NCBI RefSeq assembly: GCF_004551525.1
Contig: NZ_SATR01000006.1
Coordinates: 1 to 64,000 of the forward strand
DNA length: 64,000 nucleotides
Direction of reading: 5' to 3'
DNA from: Vibrio ouci
GTDB taxonomy: Bacteria; Pseudomonadota; Gammaproteobacteria; Enterobacterales; Vibrionaceae
Positions 37,998-47,158 of the stretch are shown here, piece after piece (position 1 is the stretch's first letter; the number at the start of each line of letters is the position of its first letter). The position numbers and the translations under genes are program-made. The notes beneath the pieces were generated by a model. That model did no database searches and was not told where the DNA came from. It was given only the letters and a program-made list of their open reading frames with translations.

Positions 37998-38011
37998 TTG
38001 TTTTAGATCAA
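37998..38011. promoter_or_regulatory. FNR-like site in the nap/narQ intergenic region
   Basis: TTGTTTTAGATCAA matches the FNR consensus TTGAT-N4-ATCAA with one mismatch. It is centred 29 bp farther from napF than the NarP palindrome; in E. coli the corresponding spacing is 20 bp. This fits anaerobic plus nitrate/nitrite activation. Confidence 0.65.
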
Positions 38012-38106
38012 TAAACTTACAGCGAAGTGATCACATATTGTCGCGCTAATTGATTATAAACTTAGTATGTAAACAATAAATTAGTGTGAAGGTGTTAAAA
38101 AATCAC

Positions 38107-39840
38107 ATGTTAAAGAATGTGAAAAGCTCAGTTACAACGACCATTGCTAAGGCAATGATATGCATCCTGTTACTTTCGGTGGCGACAACTAGCTTTGCGA
38201 TTTTTATGTTGGCTTCTAGCCTAAACGATGCAGAAGCCGTTAACGTTGCGGGCTCAATGCGTATGCAAAGCTACCGCCTGGCTTACGATATTCAGTCTGA
38301 ATCACACGATTATGAGTCTCATATTGTGATGTTTGAGCACTCGATTTATTCACCTTCAATGAAAGCACTGCAACATTGGGTGGTGCCTGTGGACATAACC
38401 CACGATTACTACAGTTTGATCACTCGTTGGCATGAGCTAAAACTGGTTCTAAAAGGCGACGATAGAGAGCGCTATTTGCAGCTGGTCGAAGGGTTTGTTA
38501 ATCAGATCGATGCGTTTGTGTTTAAACTGCAAGACTTTTCGGAAACGAAGCTGATCTCACTTGCTTGGGTTGGTGGTTTAGGGCTAGGTTTTGTACTCTT
38601 AATCAGTATTTTTGTTGTGCACTACACGCGAAAACATGTTGTGACGCCTTTGAACTCGTTAGTTTTAGCAAGTGAGCAAATTCAAGCGCGCTCATTTGAT
38701 GTCCAGCTCAATATCTCTAGCGAGAATGAGATGGGCGTGTTAGCCAAAGCGTTCAACAATATGGCTCGTGATTTAGGTAACCTATACCGAGGTCTAGAAA
38801 AGGCCGTTAACGAGAAAACCTTAAAACTGCAAAATGCTAACGATTCTTTGCGCGTTTTATATCAATCCTCACAAGAGCTTACGGTTTCGAGGATTACGCA
38901 AGATAACTTTTCAGCAATCTTAAAGCATATTGTTAGCTTAGAAGGCATTTCAGCAGCTAGATTAGAAATCAATGAAGTAGGCGAAAAACCTATTTTGATC
39001 TCTGAAGGCGAGGCATGCAGAAACTGCAAGAAGAGTTGCAGTAGTCAGAAACTCGTTTTAGATGGTCTAGAGCTTGGTACGCTATATTGGAAGGTCTCTT
39101 TACCGTGTCCAGATCAAGCATTGATTGACAACTTTGTGCAGATCTTATCGCGTGCGGTATATTACAATCAGGCTCAGCGCCAAGCAGAACAGTTACTCGT
39201 TATGGAAGAGCGTGCCACTATCGCCCGCGAGCTCCATGACTCATTAGCGCAAGCGTTGTCATACTTGAAGATACAAGTCTCTTTATTGAAGAGAGGTATG
39301 AGCAAACTACCGGATTCACCGGCACTAGAGAAAACTTCACCAGTGTTGGCTGAGCTAGATACAGGGTTGTCTGCGGCTTACACGCAGTTGCGTGAGCTAC
39401 TGACGACCTTCAGGTTATCTATTCAAGAAGGCAGCTTTGGTACCGCTCTTCAAAGCATGACGGAACAGCTATCTGATCAGACCGATGCTGAGATTGAGCT
39501 CAATAACCAATTGTCCTCTATTGAACTAGAGACAAACCAACAAGTACACTTATTGCAGTTGATACGTGAAGCGGCAACTAATGCAATCAAGCATGCGCAG
39601 GCAAAACATATAAAAATAGAGTGCGACGAAACAGAAACTCACATCCAAGTCTTGGTAAAAGATGATGGGATTGGCTTCGATACGAAACTAGAAAAAGCCA
39701 ACCATTACGGACTGAGTATTATGCAAGAGCGTGCCTCAAGGCTTAGCGGCAAGCTAACCATCACAGCGAATGAAATGCAGGGCTGTGAGGTCTATTTAAA
39801 GTACCCAAAAATTAAGGATTCAAACATTGACAAAGTGTAG
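38107..39840 (+). CDS. narQ: Nitrate/nitrite sensor histidine kinase NarQ
   Basis: The ~577-residue sensor has TM1 at residues ~15-37, a periplasmic domain starting with the nitrate-binding P-box (NVAGSMRMQSYRLAYD), TM2 at ~160-180, HAMP, a Cys-containing central module (CRNCKKSC) and a HisKA_3 transmitter with the phospho-acceptor H377 in ARELHDSLAQALSYLK. The HATPase follows. The ATG at 38107 is chosen over a GTG at 38086 because AAGGTG lies before it; the GTG start remains possible. narP overlaps its end. Confidence 0.94.
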   Translation: MLKNVKSSVTTTIAKAMICILLLSVATTSFAIFMLASSLNDAEAVNVAGSMRMQSYRLAYDIQSESHDYESHIVMFEHSIYSPSMKALQHWVVPVDITHDYYSLITRWHELKLVLKGDDRERYLQLVEGFVNQIDAFVFKLQDFSETKLISLAWVGGLGLGFVLLISIFVVHYTRKHVVTPLNSLVLASEQIQARSFDVQLNISSENEMGVLAKAFNNMARDLGNLYRGLEKAVNEKTLKLQNANDSLRVLYQSSQELTVSRITQDNFSAILKHIVSLEGISAARLEINEVGEKPILISEGEACRNCKKSCSSQKLVLDGLELGTLYWKVSLPCPDQALIDNFVQILSRAVYYNQAQRQAEQLLVMEERATIARELHDSLAQALSYLKIQVSLLKRGMSKLPDSPALEKTSPVLAELDTGLSAAYTQLRELLTTFRLSIQEGSFGTALQSMTEQLSDQTDAEIELNNQLSSIELETNQQVHLLQLIREAATNAIKHAQAKHIKIECDETETHIQVLVKDDGIGFDTKLEKANHYGLSIMQERASRLSGKLTITANEMQGCEVYLKYPKIKDSNIDKV

Positions 39841-40459
39841 AGTGTTATTGGTCGATGACCATCCATTAATGCGACGTGGTATCAACCAACTGTTGAGTTT
39901 CGAAGATGAATTTGAAGTCGTTGCAGAAGCAAGCAATGGTACGGATGCCGTTGCCCAAAACCATGAGCACAAACCAGATCTAATTCTCCTTGATTTGAAT
40001 ATGAAGGGGATGTCTGGCCTAGACACACTTAACGCTTTACGTGCCGATGAATGTGATGCAACTATCGTTATCCTAACGGTTTCAGATAGCCCAGCAGATA
40101 TCGAAGCGATCGTTAAAGCAGGCGCAGATGGTTACTTGCTTAAAGATACTGAGCCTGATGAATTGATCGATTTGCTGAAAGATTCGTTACGCGGTAACAA
40201 GGCGTACAGTCAAGAGGTGGCAACTTACTTGGCTGAAAGAGAAAACAGCAGCAGTGTGTTTGACGAGCTAACTGATCGTGAAATGCAGATCTTGAAAGAG
40301 GTTGCGAAAGGTCTTAGAAACAAACAAATCGCGGATACCTTGTTCATTTCTGAGTCGACCGTAAAGGTTCACATGAAAAGCTTGCTGAAGAAGCTTCAAG
40401 TGCCATCGCGTACTGCAGCGACAGTGCTGTACCTTGAGCGTTATGGTGAAATGAAATAA
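39827..40459 (+). CDS. narP: Nitrate/nitrite response regulator NarP
   Basis: The 210-residue NarL/FixJ-type regulator has a receiver domain with acidic pocket VDDH, phospho-acceptor D56 (LILLDLNMKG) and Lys in YLLKDTEPDE, and a C-terminal LuxR-type HTH (LTDREMQILKEVAKGLRNK). The start is a TTG at 39827 with AAGGA eight bases upstream; it overlaps the narQ stop, so the two are translationally coupled. The nearest ATG would remove part of the receiver. Confidence 0.93.
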   Translation: MTKCRVLLVDDHPLMRRGINQLLSFEDEFEVVAEASNGTDAVAQNHEHKPDLILLDLNMKGMSGLDTLNALRADECDATIVILTVSDSPADIEAIVKAGADGYLLKDTEPDELIDLLKDSLRGNKAYSQEVATYLAERENSSSVFDELTDREMQILKEVAKGLRNKQIADTLFISESTVKVHMKSLLKKLQVPSRTAATVLYLERYGEMK

Positions 40460-40483
40460 CGTGCTCAAGTAGCGATAAACGAA

Positions 40484-40513
40484 AAAGGGGGAGCTCAAAT
40501 GAGCTCCCCCTTT
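40484..40513 (+). terminator. Bidirectional terminator between narP and dcuC
   Basis: AAAGGGGGAGCTCA, loop AA, TGAGCTCCCCCTTT is a 14-bp perfect stem between two convergent genes, 24 bp after narP and 18 bp after the dcuC stop. Confidence 0.9.
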
Positions 40514-40531
40514 CTGTATGAAAAGTATCAA

Positions 40532-41899
40532 TTAAGCGGTCATTGGTACCAGTACTAAGGTACCGAAGATAACCGTAATCAAACCACATACAACCGGCAC
40601 TGAGGTACGTTTTACGACTTCAAACGGGCTAATTTTACCCATACCGGAAGTCGCAACCACAACGCCAGATACTGGCGAAATCGTACGACCCAAGTTAGAC
40701 GCTTGAAGCATCGGAATAATAAGGAATGCCGGGTTTAGGCCCATCTTAGCTGCCAGAGAAGGCGCTAGCTCAACAAAGGCATAGAAAGGCGCGTTACCTG
40801 AACCTGTCGCAATCGCGGCAGCAACTGTTAGACCTGTTAGGATAAGCATTAGAGCGATACCACCAGCACCAGCGGTTTCCGCAAGGTGAAGTAGGTTATC
40901 GATCGCGCCAATAGACATTAGACCTTGCGCAAACACACCCGCAGCGACTAATAGCATGACCACACCTTTAAATGCGTCAGCCATGCCTTGGTAGCATGAT
41001 TCGAGATCTGCGAGCGTCTTTTCTCCATCAAAACGCTTAACAACAAAGTCGGTTAGGGCGCCAATGAAGATTGATAGCACTACAATGGTGTAGATATCGA
41101 GTTTCAGGCCTGGAATAGTGCGACCGTTGAATAGAAATACCCCGATGATTGGAAGAAAAGGCAGTACTGCATAGAAAGCAGGTGCGTTTACTTCAATCTC
41201 AGAAACGTCGACACGCTCCATTGGTGAATTGTCTTTCTTATCTAGGTACTTGTTCCAGAAGAAGGCAGCAACGGCCATTACGATGATCGCGCAGATAGAA
41301 ACTGGCAATACCGTTTGTACCGCAAATACATCTAAATCTAAGCCTGATTTCTCTGCCGCGATCACAACGTCACCGGAGGTTGGTGAAAGGATGATTGCAG
41401 CAGGTGAAGCACATACCGCTACCGCTGCTGGGCGAGAGATACCCATTGCAGTCATCATAGGGAATAGTGTTGCCATCAAGAGTACACCTAGGCCCGTTGC
41501 TGAGCTCACAGCCAGAGACATAAGACATGCAACAATATAGGCAGCCACTAACAGAACGTAAGGCGACTTAATAACAGATAGAGGCTTAGAAAACTGTTTA
41601 ACAACAACATTGTTTGCGCCAATGTGAGTCATGTAAGAAGCGAAACCACAAAGTAACATGATTTGCATACCTAGACCGCCACCACGGTACTGCAGCATGT
41701 ATTTGACGTATTCTAGCGCGTCAGTAAAAAGGTTACCGGTTGAGGCTACTTTTGAAGGGAGAACGGTATGTCCAATGAGACCCGTTAAAATTAGAAGTAG
41801 CACACCTGCCGTGAGTAGAACACCGGCTGGTTTGTAGCCCTTAACAATGAAGTAGCCAACGGCAACCGTCACTGCTAACCCGATTAAGAGTTCCAGCAT
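40532..41899 (-). CDS. dcuC: Anaerobic C4-dicarboxylate transporter DcuC
   Basis: The 455-residue protein consists of about twelve membrane helices and fits the DcuC family: GGLGMQIMLLCGFASYMTHI near residue 75, the hairpin SPAAIILSPTSGDVVIAAE, and the C-terminal ASNLGRTISPVSGVVVATSG. DcuC mainly exports succinate during fermentation or fumarate respiration. The position next to narQP suggests a shared anaerobic theme. The 240-bp upstream gap (41900-42141) shows nothing I can name. Confidence 0.88.
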   Translation of the reverse strand: MLELLIGLAVTVAVGYFIVKGYKPAGVLLTAGVLLLILTGLIGHTVLPSKVASTGNLFTDALEYVKYMLQYRGGGLGMQIMLLCGFASYMTHIGANNVVVKQFSKPLSVIKSPYVLLVAAYIVACLMSLAVSSATGLGVLLMATLFPMMTAMGISRPAAVAVCASPAAIILSPTSGDVVIAAEKSGLDLDVFAVQTVLPVSICAIIVMAVAAFFWNKYLDKKDNSPMERVDVSEIEVNAPAFYAVLPFLPIIGVFLFNGRTIPGLKLDIYTIVVLSIFIGALTDFVVKRFDGEKTLADLESCYQGMADAFKGVVMLLVAAGVFAQGLMSIGAIDNLLHLAETAGAGGIALMLILTGLTVAAAIATGSGNAPFYAFVELAPSLAAKMGLNPAFLIIPMLQASNLGRTISPVSGVVVATSGMGKISPFEVVKRTSVPVVCGLITVIFGTLVLVPMTA

Positions 41900-42141
41900 A
41901 GAAATATCCTCAACTATTGAAAATTATAAAGAAACTGTTTCAAACTATTTCAAAGAATGTACAGAATTCTATGCTGTCCGACGAGGCTAAGTTGAGGTTC
42001 CGATGATCTAGAGCAATAAAATGAGTTAGGTATTAAATCTAGTGAAACATCTTGTATTTATATGGTTTTACAGATGTTAAATATAATGCTGATGGAGGGC
42101 TAGAAAGTTTTAGCTAGATCAAATCTCGATCTACAGTCGAC

Positions 42142-42987
42142 TCATCGAGACGAACCGATATAAATAGAGGCAGGGTTACCAAGTGAAGCGAGATCATTGC
42201 ACTCCTCACGGTAAACCGCTTCCAGAGGCTCTGGCATGGCTAAGTGATATCCTTGGTACATATCGACATTGAGTGAGCGCATTGCCGTTAACTGCTCTTC
42301 TGTTTCAATGCCTTCAACGACGATGAGAGAGCCTAGCTTCTGCGCAAGTTTCAATCCGGAAAGTAAAGCGAACTGGTCGCCATCCATATAAGAGAGCATT
42401 AGCGAGCGATCGATTTTTAAAATATTGGGTTTGAGCCTTTCAACACGTTCACGGTTTGATGCATCAATACCGAAATCATCGACTGCGATATTGAACTGAC
42501 TGTCGTTCAACTTTTTCATCGCGTTAGCAAGGCTTTGCTCATTGTCTGCTTCCAGTTCTACAACTTCCATCACAAGTTGGTTGTTGCTAATACCTAGAGC
42601 TCTAAGGCGCTGGGCAAGCAAGCTAGTATCAATGTTTTCTAACGCTAAATATTCACCTGCAGAAGGCAACACATTCAAAAAGAGCTTTAGATGGCGCAGC
42701 TTAGATCTTGCGAAGTTGCGGATATGGATAACACGACTTAATCGCTCGACATTGATCTTGTCATCAAAGCAAGTCTCGTCTGAATGGAAAAAAACGTCTG
42801 GTCTAACGCAACCATTCTGAGCATGCTGGATACGAACTAGAGCCTCAACACCAATGATTTGGTTGTCTGGGTTAAAGATGGGCTGAAAAACGCTATGTAG
42901 AGTCAGTTCCTTGTATTGGCCGACATATTGGAAATGCTCATTGATAGAAAGACAGTCAACAAACTGTTGCTGTGTAGAGAGAATCAT
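42142..42987 (-). CDS. Stand-alone EAL-domain protein (c-di-GMP phosphodiesterase family)
   Basis: The 281-residue protein is almost entirely an EAL domain, starting VEALVRIQHAQNG. It keeps FLNVLP, VDDFGIDASN, LKIDRSLM, VEGIETEEQL and YQGYHLAMPEPL; the usual ELTE motif is VVELEAD, which still supplies a Glu. It has no sensor or membrane segment. The ATG at 42987 is supported by GGAAG seven bases upstream. Activity is likely but the altered ELTE region lowers certainty. Confidence 0.85.
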   Translation of the reverse strand: MILSTQQQFVDCLSINEHFQYVGQYKELTLHSVFQPIFNPDNQIIGVEALVRIQHAQNGCVRPDVFFHSDETCFDDKINVERLSRVIHIRNFARSKLRHLKLFLNVLPSAGEYLALENIDTSLLAQRLRALGISNNQLVMEVVELEADNEQSLANAMKKLNDSQFNIAVDDFGIDASNRERVERLKPNILKIDRSLMLSYMDGDQFALLSGLKLAQKLGSLIVVEGIETEEQLTAMRSLNVDMYQGYHLAMPEPLEAVYREECNDLASLGNPASIYIGSSR

Positions 42988-43005
42988 ATTTACTTCCGAC
43001 CTCAA

Positions 43006-43362
43006 TTAACTAATGCACTTTTCAGAATGCCATAAAGCAAACTTTTGACATAATATTGACAATGACGTGATTTTGTCAATATTTGCGTCATCTTTAATCT
43101 TAGCAATAACTGAACTGACGTAAAGTTTTATCAATACCATACAAAAATCAAACAACTACCTTGATAGTTATATTGTTAGAAACAAGCTAAGCCGTAAGAT
43201 TTTATCTGTTACAATTTGAAATGATAGTAGTGAAGGGTGTCACAGTCTCTTTTCGGGAGGAGTCTCTCAACCTCCCTAGAAGGTAAGTGGTTCTACAATA
43301 GCAATATGAGGACTGTGCTAAGAAAATGGCGACCAATTACAAATACAGGTAGCCAAAGCCTA
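43006..43362. other. Non-coding stretch between the EAL gene and the 216-aa gene
   Basis: This ~360-bp gap holds no ORF I trust. A plus-strand 65-codon frame (43237-43434) runs into the neighbouring gene antisense and lacks a ribosome-binding site. A GC-richer block near 43255-43278 can form GGGAGG/CCTCCC. AT-rich DNA nearer the EAL gene contains TTGACA and TTTGTCAA arms around 43057-43081. These could be promoter or small-RNA elements but no known family is recognised. Confidence 0.4.
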
Positions 43363-44013
43363 TCAGCTCAGTTGAACGACAGAGTACAGTTGGATGTATT
43401 TTCGAACCAGTTGGCGGTCCGTTGCTCGTTTTAGCGGGTGCGTGAATTTTACGAAGTACGGGCTCAATTTGAAATGCTCTTCAAGTGACAACGCCAGTTG
43501 GGATTCACTTTCATACAATGAGATCCCTTGAACGCGGTACTCATCGATTTCATCAGGGAGTTCTCCCGTCCACCAATGAAGGAGCTCTCGACTCTGTTTA
43601 CTGCGCGTAATCCAGTGATCGGTGAGTAGCAATAAGAGATCATTGGGCTGAACCGCAAAGCCATACTCTTCTTGCCATTGTGCAACTGTCTTAAACAGCT
43701 TCTTTCGGCATGAAGGCCCAGCACTAACAAGGTGTGAAGTTAAGATCCAAACAGTGCCAATATCAGAGCTGACACGATAGTGATGAGGAAGATCAGATGC
43801 TTGAGGGGTATCTAGGGGCTTATAGTCATAATCGTGCCCAAACTCATTCAAGGTTCTTGATAGCCTGCGCGCAAACGCTAATCCTAAATGATGTTCGCTC
43901 ATTCCTTTATTGTGAATTGTAGGGTAGTGCTTTTCACACAACGCCATGCAGTCAGCCTGAAATTCATTGACACTCTGAACTAGCACATCCAATAACAAGA
44001 TCCATCTCTCCAT
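43363..44013 (-). CDS. Conserved hypothetical protein (216 aa)
   Basis: I do not recognise the family. The protein is soluble, with many His and Trp residues (GTVWILTSHLVSAGPSCRKK; LLLLLTDHWITRSKQS; RELLHWWTGELPDE), no signal peptide and no known catalytic motif. The ATG at 44013 is preferred over an upstream TTG. It is divergent from the DUF2164 gene with an ~88-bp spacer. Composition matches neighbouring genes. Confidence 0.75.
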   Translation of the reverse strand: MERWILLLDVLVQSVNEFQADCMALCEKHYPTIHNKGMSEHHLGLAFARRLSRTLNEFGHDYDYKPLDTPQASDLPHHYRVSSDIGTVWILTSHLVSAGPSCRKKLFKTVAQWQEEYGFAVQPNDLLLLLTDHWITRSKQSRELLHWWTGELPDEIDEYRVQGISLYESESQLALSLEEHFKLSPYFVKFTHPLKRATDRQLVRKYIQLYSVVQLS

Positions 44014-44101
44014 AATGAGCAATATGCGCAACTAGCGTAACACGCGTATGATAACTTTAGTTACACTTAATCGACTAAAACATGAGGAGCCTTAGGGGTT
44101 T

Positions 44102-44350
44102 ATGTCGAAGATTGAATTTACATCACAACAAAAACAGGCAATGGCTAAGGCGCTACAAGGCTATTTAGAAGATGAGCTCGATGTGGAAATTGGTCAATTT
44201 GATGCTGATTTTTTACTGGAATTTATTACGAATAAATTTGGTCCAGCCTTTTATAATCAAGGGTTGGCGGACGCAGAGACGATCATGCAGCGTAAGATTG
44301 TCGATATTGCTGATGAACTGTATGAAATAGAGCAACCAAGTGACTTTTGA
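44102..44350 (+). CDS. DUF2164 family small protein
   Basis: The 82-residue acidic cytoplasmic protein matches DUF2164: FTSQQKQAMAKALQGYLEDELDVEIGQFD is followed by FGPAFYNQGLADAE. The function is unknown. The ribosome-binding site is GAGGAGCC, 13 bases upstream and followed by TTAGGGGTTT. Confidence 0.85.
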   Translation: MSKIEFTSQQKQAMAKALQGYLEDELDVEIGQFDADFLLEFITNKFGPAFYNQGLADAETIMQRKIVDIADELYEIEQPSDF

Positions 44351-44502
44351 CATACCGAAAAAGTTTCTTCAAATTTTTTGAACGACTTCATCGAGCGGAG
44401 AATATTTCACTAATGTAAAGAATGGTAAATAATCTGTTGCAACGAAAAAGAGATATGTACTCTAAATAATAACAAGAGTCATTTAACCACTAGGGCATAC
44501 AA

Positions 44503-45042
44503 ATGGAATCAGAAGTAAAAAACTACAATGCACTTGCGCGCGCCATTCATTGGCTGTCGGCAATTGTCGTCATTGGTATGTTTGCGGTCGGTTTGTGGAT
44601 GGTTGATCTTTCGTACTACAGTGAATGGTACCGAACGGCGCCGCATTGGCATAAATCTATTGGTCTACTGTTAGCTGCAGTGACCGTGATTAGATTGGTT
44701 TGGAAGTTTGTTACACCGTCACCAAGGGTGGAAGGGGCGAGCTACGAAGTCGTTGGTGCTAAATTGGCTCATTTAGTCATGTACGTCATTTTGCTCGTAC
44801 TGCCTATTTCCGGCTACTTGATTTCAACAGAAGATGGTCGAGGAATCGATGTCTTCAACTGGTTCACTATTCCTGGCCTAGGTGCTCTATTCGAAGGGCA
44901 GGCTGATATGGCTGGACAGATTCATTTTTATGCTGCTTGGGCGCTGATTCTTATTGCTGCCGTCCACGCTATAGCAGCTTTGAAACACCACTTTATTAAT
45001 AAAGACAACACGCTACGCAAGATGATAGGAGCTTCAAAATGA
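44503..45042 (+). CDS. Cytochrome b561-type membrane protein
   Basis: The 179-residue protein has four membrane helices and His residues suited to two b haems: ARAIHWLSAI, APHWHKSIG, KLAHLVMYV and HFYAAWALI with AVHAIAALKHH. It belongs to the prokaryotic cytochrome b561 family (YceJ/CybB), which moves electrons between quinone and periplasm. It overlaps yceI by 4 bp, the same pairing as E. coli yceJ-yceI. Confidence 0.9.
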   Translation: MESEVKNYNALARAIHWLSAIVVIGMFAVGLWMVDLSYYSEWYRTAPHWHKSIGLLLAAVTVIRLVWKFVTPSPRVEGASYEVVGAKLAHLVMYVILLVLPISGYLISTEDGRGIDVFNWFTIPGLGALFEGQADMAGQIHFYAAWALILIAAVHAIAALKHHFINKDNTLRKMIGASK

Positions 45043-45608
45043 AAAAAACGTTATTTGCTACCGGATTAGCAATGGTAATGGCATTACCATTTGGTGCAAG
45101 CGCGGCGGATTACATGATCGACACAAAAGGCGCTCATGCTTCAGTGAACTTTAAAGTAAGTCACTTGGGCTACAGCTTTATCAAAGGTCGTTTCAATACA
45201 TTTGATGGTGAGTTTTCGTACGATCCAGCAAACGTATCAGCATCAAAAGTAACGGTGAATGTAGACACTACAAGTCTAGATTCAAACCATGCAGAGCGTG
45301 ACAAACATATTCGTAGCTCAGACTTTATTGATGCGTCTAAGTTCTCAACTGCGACCTTCACAAGCACAAGTGTTGTCGACAAAGGTGAAGGCAAACTAGA
45401 AGTTAATGGTGATCTAAACCTACACGGTGTAACTAAGCCTATCACAATTGACGCAACGTTTATCGGTGCTGGTCAAGACCCTTGGGGTGGTGAGCGTGCT
45501 GGCTTTATCGGTACAACTCGTCTAGAGCTTGCTGATTTTGATATCGCTGTAATGGGCACTTCAAACTATGTTGACATGGAACTGCATGTCGAAGGCATCA
45601 AGAAGTAA
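45039..45608 (+). CDS. yceI: Periplasmic YceI-like lipid-binding protein
   Basis: The 189-residue protein has a signal peptide (residues 1-22, ending GASA-ADY) and the YceI lipocalin-like barrel with HASVNFKVSHLGYSFIKGRF, VDTTSLDSNHAERDKHIRS and DLNLHGVTKPI. Members bind isoprenoid lipids such as quinones, which fits co-transcription with a cytochrome b561. It has its own terminator downstream. Confidence 0.93.
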   Translation: MKKTLFATGLAMVMALPFGASAADYMIDTKGAHASVNFKVSHLGYSFIKGRFNTFDGEFSYDPANVSASKVTVNVDTTSLDSNHAERDKHIRSSDFIDASKFSTATFTSTSVVDKGEGKLEVNGDLNLHGVTKPITIDATFIGAGQDPWGGERAGFIGTTRLELADFDIAVMGTSNYVDMELHVEGIKK

Positions 45609-45618
45609 AAACAAAAAT

Positions 45619-45640
45619 GCCCCCAACCTAGGTTGGGGGC
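45619..45640 (+). terminator. Hairpin after yceI
   Basis: GCCCCCAACCTAGGTTGGGGGC is a perfect 11-bp palindrome with no loop bases to spare, 11 bp past yceI and between convergent genes. The T-run is weak (GGTTTGG) on the plus strand; on the minus strand it is followed by ATTTTTGTTTTT, so it may serve the FNT-CBS gene better. Confidence 0.8.
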
Positions 45641-45706
45641 GGTTTGGTCAAGCGACTTATTTCCGGACCAAATTCTGAGCCACAGCGTTGTTAGTGTTTT
45701 TTATTA

Positions 45707-47158
45707 TTATGCAGTTTCGAGTTCACGCTGGGTTTCTACGATATTCATACGCTCGCCATAAATAGGGCGTAGTGCTTCCAAAACATTTTCCCTTGTAATC
45801 ACACCAACAAGCTTTCCATTGTCTAGGACTGGTAGTACATGCGGTTTACTTACTTTCATTGCTTTTGCACGTTCTTCAAGCGATAGAGTGGTGAGCTGAG
45901 TTGCAATGCCCATGCTGGTCGTTGGATAAAGCTGCTCTTTATCAATGCAAAGAAATTCTGCGATATCAACAAGCTTATCGTCCACGTCAATTGCAACCAC
46001 CTCACGAGCCATAATGTCGACGATTTTCTGATCTTTAGCTGGAAGGTAATCTTGGCACCAAAGGTCAACCATAACGTCATGTGCTGAGAAGAACCCAACT
46101 AAGCGGCCTTCGATATCACAAACTGGCGCGCTGATTTGGTGATGCTCTAGTAAAGAATCAATAGCAACAGGAGTAAGCATCTCTGCACGTAGAGTTAGAG
46201 GGGTAGTGTTCATTACATGTTTAGCTGTGATGTTGTTGTTCATGGTGATTTCCTTAGCCGAGTTAATCTGAGTTGTCTTTGTAATAGTGCGAACATTCGC
46301 TGCTTTAAGTTGTGGTCTGCGGTAGATCCCCCAGTTGGCAAGACCAACTAACACTGCGCCACCAACGATGTTGCCGAAGGTCACCGGGATTAAGTTCGCA
46401 AACAGGAATTGCTGAATATTTAGGTCTGAGTATTGCGCTGCATTAACGCCAACTTGCTGCCAGAATGAATCAGGCGCGAAGTTTTGAATAACGATGCCAA
46501 GTGGAACCATAAACATATTCGCCACGCAGTGCTCGAAGCCACTGGAAACAAACATTGCTACAGGCATAATCGTCATTGCTGCTTTCGTTAGGGCATTCGC
46601 GCTGCTAAATGTTAGCCAAATTGCCAAACAAACCAGTAAGTTACATAGCACACCTAAAGCAAATGCTTGCAGAGGGGTGTGATGAAGCTTGTGCTGTGCG
46701 ATATTGAGAGCATTCAAACCCCATTGGCCATGATCCATCTGGTATAAACCTGCCGCTGCAACAATAGTTAGTAGCAACATGGCACCGATAAAGTTACCGA
46801 TGTAGACCTTGCCCCAGATTGAAAGCATCTTGCCAAAGCTAATCTGTTTGTTTGCCCAAGAGATGCTTGAAAGTACTGAGCTAGTAAATAGTTCACCGCC
46901 GCAAATGACGATAAGTATTAAGCCCATACTAAAGGCAAGTCCTCCGGCTAAGCGGCTAAGCCCCCAGCCAGCGTCGGTACTACCTGTAGTCACGGTTATA
47001 TAGAACAAGAAAGCTAAGCCGATAAAAGCACCTGCCATGATCGCCAAGCTTAATGTCATACCGCTGCTTTTTTTCGCTTTGCTTAATGCGAACTTCTCAG
47101 CTTCAGCCATCATTTCCATTGGCGAAAAGTATTGGTTATTCGTTTGAGCCGGTGTCAT
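45707..47158 (-). CDS. Formate/nitrite channel (FNT family) with C-terminal CBS domain pair
   Basis: The 483-residue protein joins an FNT-type channel (residues ~15-285, six helices; signature GGELFTSSVLSSISWANKQ, EHCVANMFMVPLG, VTFGNIVGGAVLVG) to two CBS domains (~310-483). CBS pairs usually bind adenine nucleotides and could gate the channel. The ATG at 47158 has GGGAG six bases upstream and is preferred to a GTG at 47164. An internal ATG at 46243 also has a strong ribosome-binding site, so a CBS-only product is possible. The gene is divergent from a LysR regulator, a likely controller. Confidence 0.88.
   Translation of the reverse strand: MTPAQTNNQYFSPMEMMAEAEKFALSKAKKSSGMTLSLAIMAGAFIGLAFLFYITVTTGSTDAGWGLSRLAGGLAFSMGLILIVICGGELFTSSVLSSISWANKQISFGKMLSIWGKVYIGNFIGAMLLLTIVAAAGLYQMDHGQWGLNALNIAQHKLHHTPLQAFALGVLCNLLVCLAIWLTFSSANALTKAAMTIMPVAMFVSSGFEHCVANMFMVPLGIVIQNFAPDSFWQQVGVNAAQYSDLNIQQFLFANLIPVTFGNIVGGAVLVGLANWGIYRRPQLKAANVRTITKTTQINSAKEITMNNNITAKHVMNTTPLTLRAEMLTPVAIDSLLEHHQISAPVCDIEGRLVGFFSAHDVMVDLWCQDYLPAKDQKIVDIMAREVVAIDVDDKLVDIAEFLCIDKEQLYPTTSMGIATQLTTLSLEERAKAMKVSKPHVLPVLDNGKLVGVITRENVLEALRPIYGERMNIVETQRELETA
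46243..46254 (-). promoter_or_regulatory. Internal ribosome-binding site and start for a CBS-only product
   Basis: On the minus strand TAAGGAAATCACC precedes an in-frame ATG at 46243 (MNNNITAKHVM). It lies exactly at the junction between the channel and the CBS region (residue 306). Initiation here would make a separate ~178-residue CBS protein. This is inferred from sequence only. Confidence 0.55.

Noticed and set aside
43237..43434. 65-codon plus-strand ORF in the gap before the 216-aa gene
   Set aside because: It runs antisense into the neighbouring gene and lacks a ribosome-binding site.
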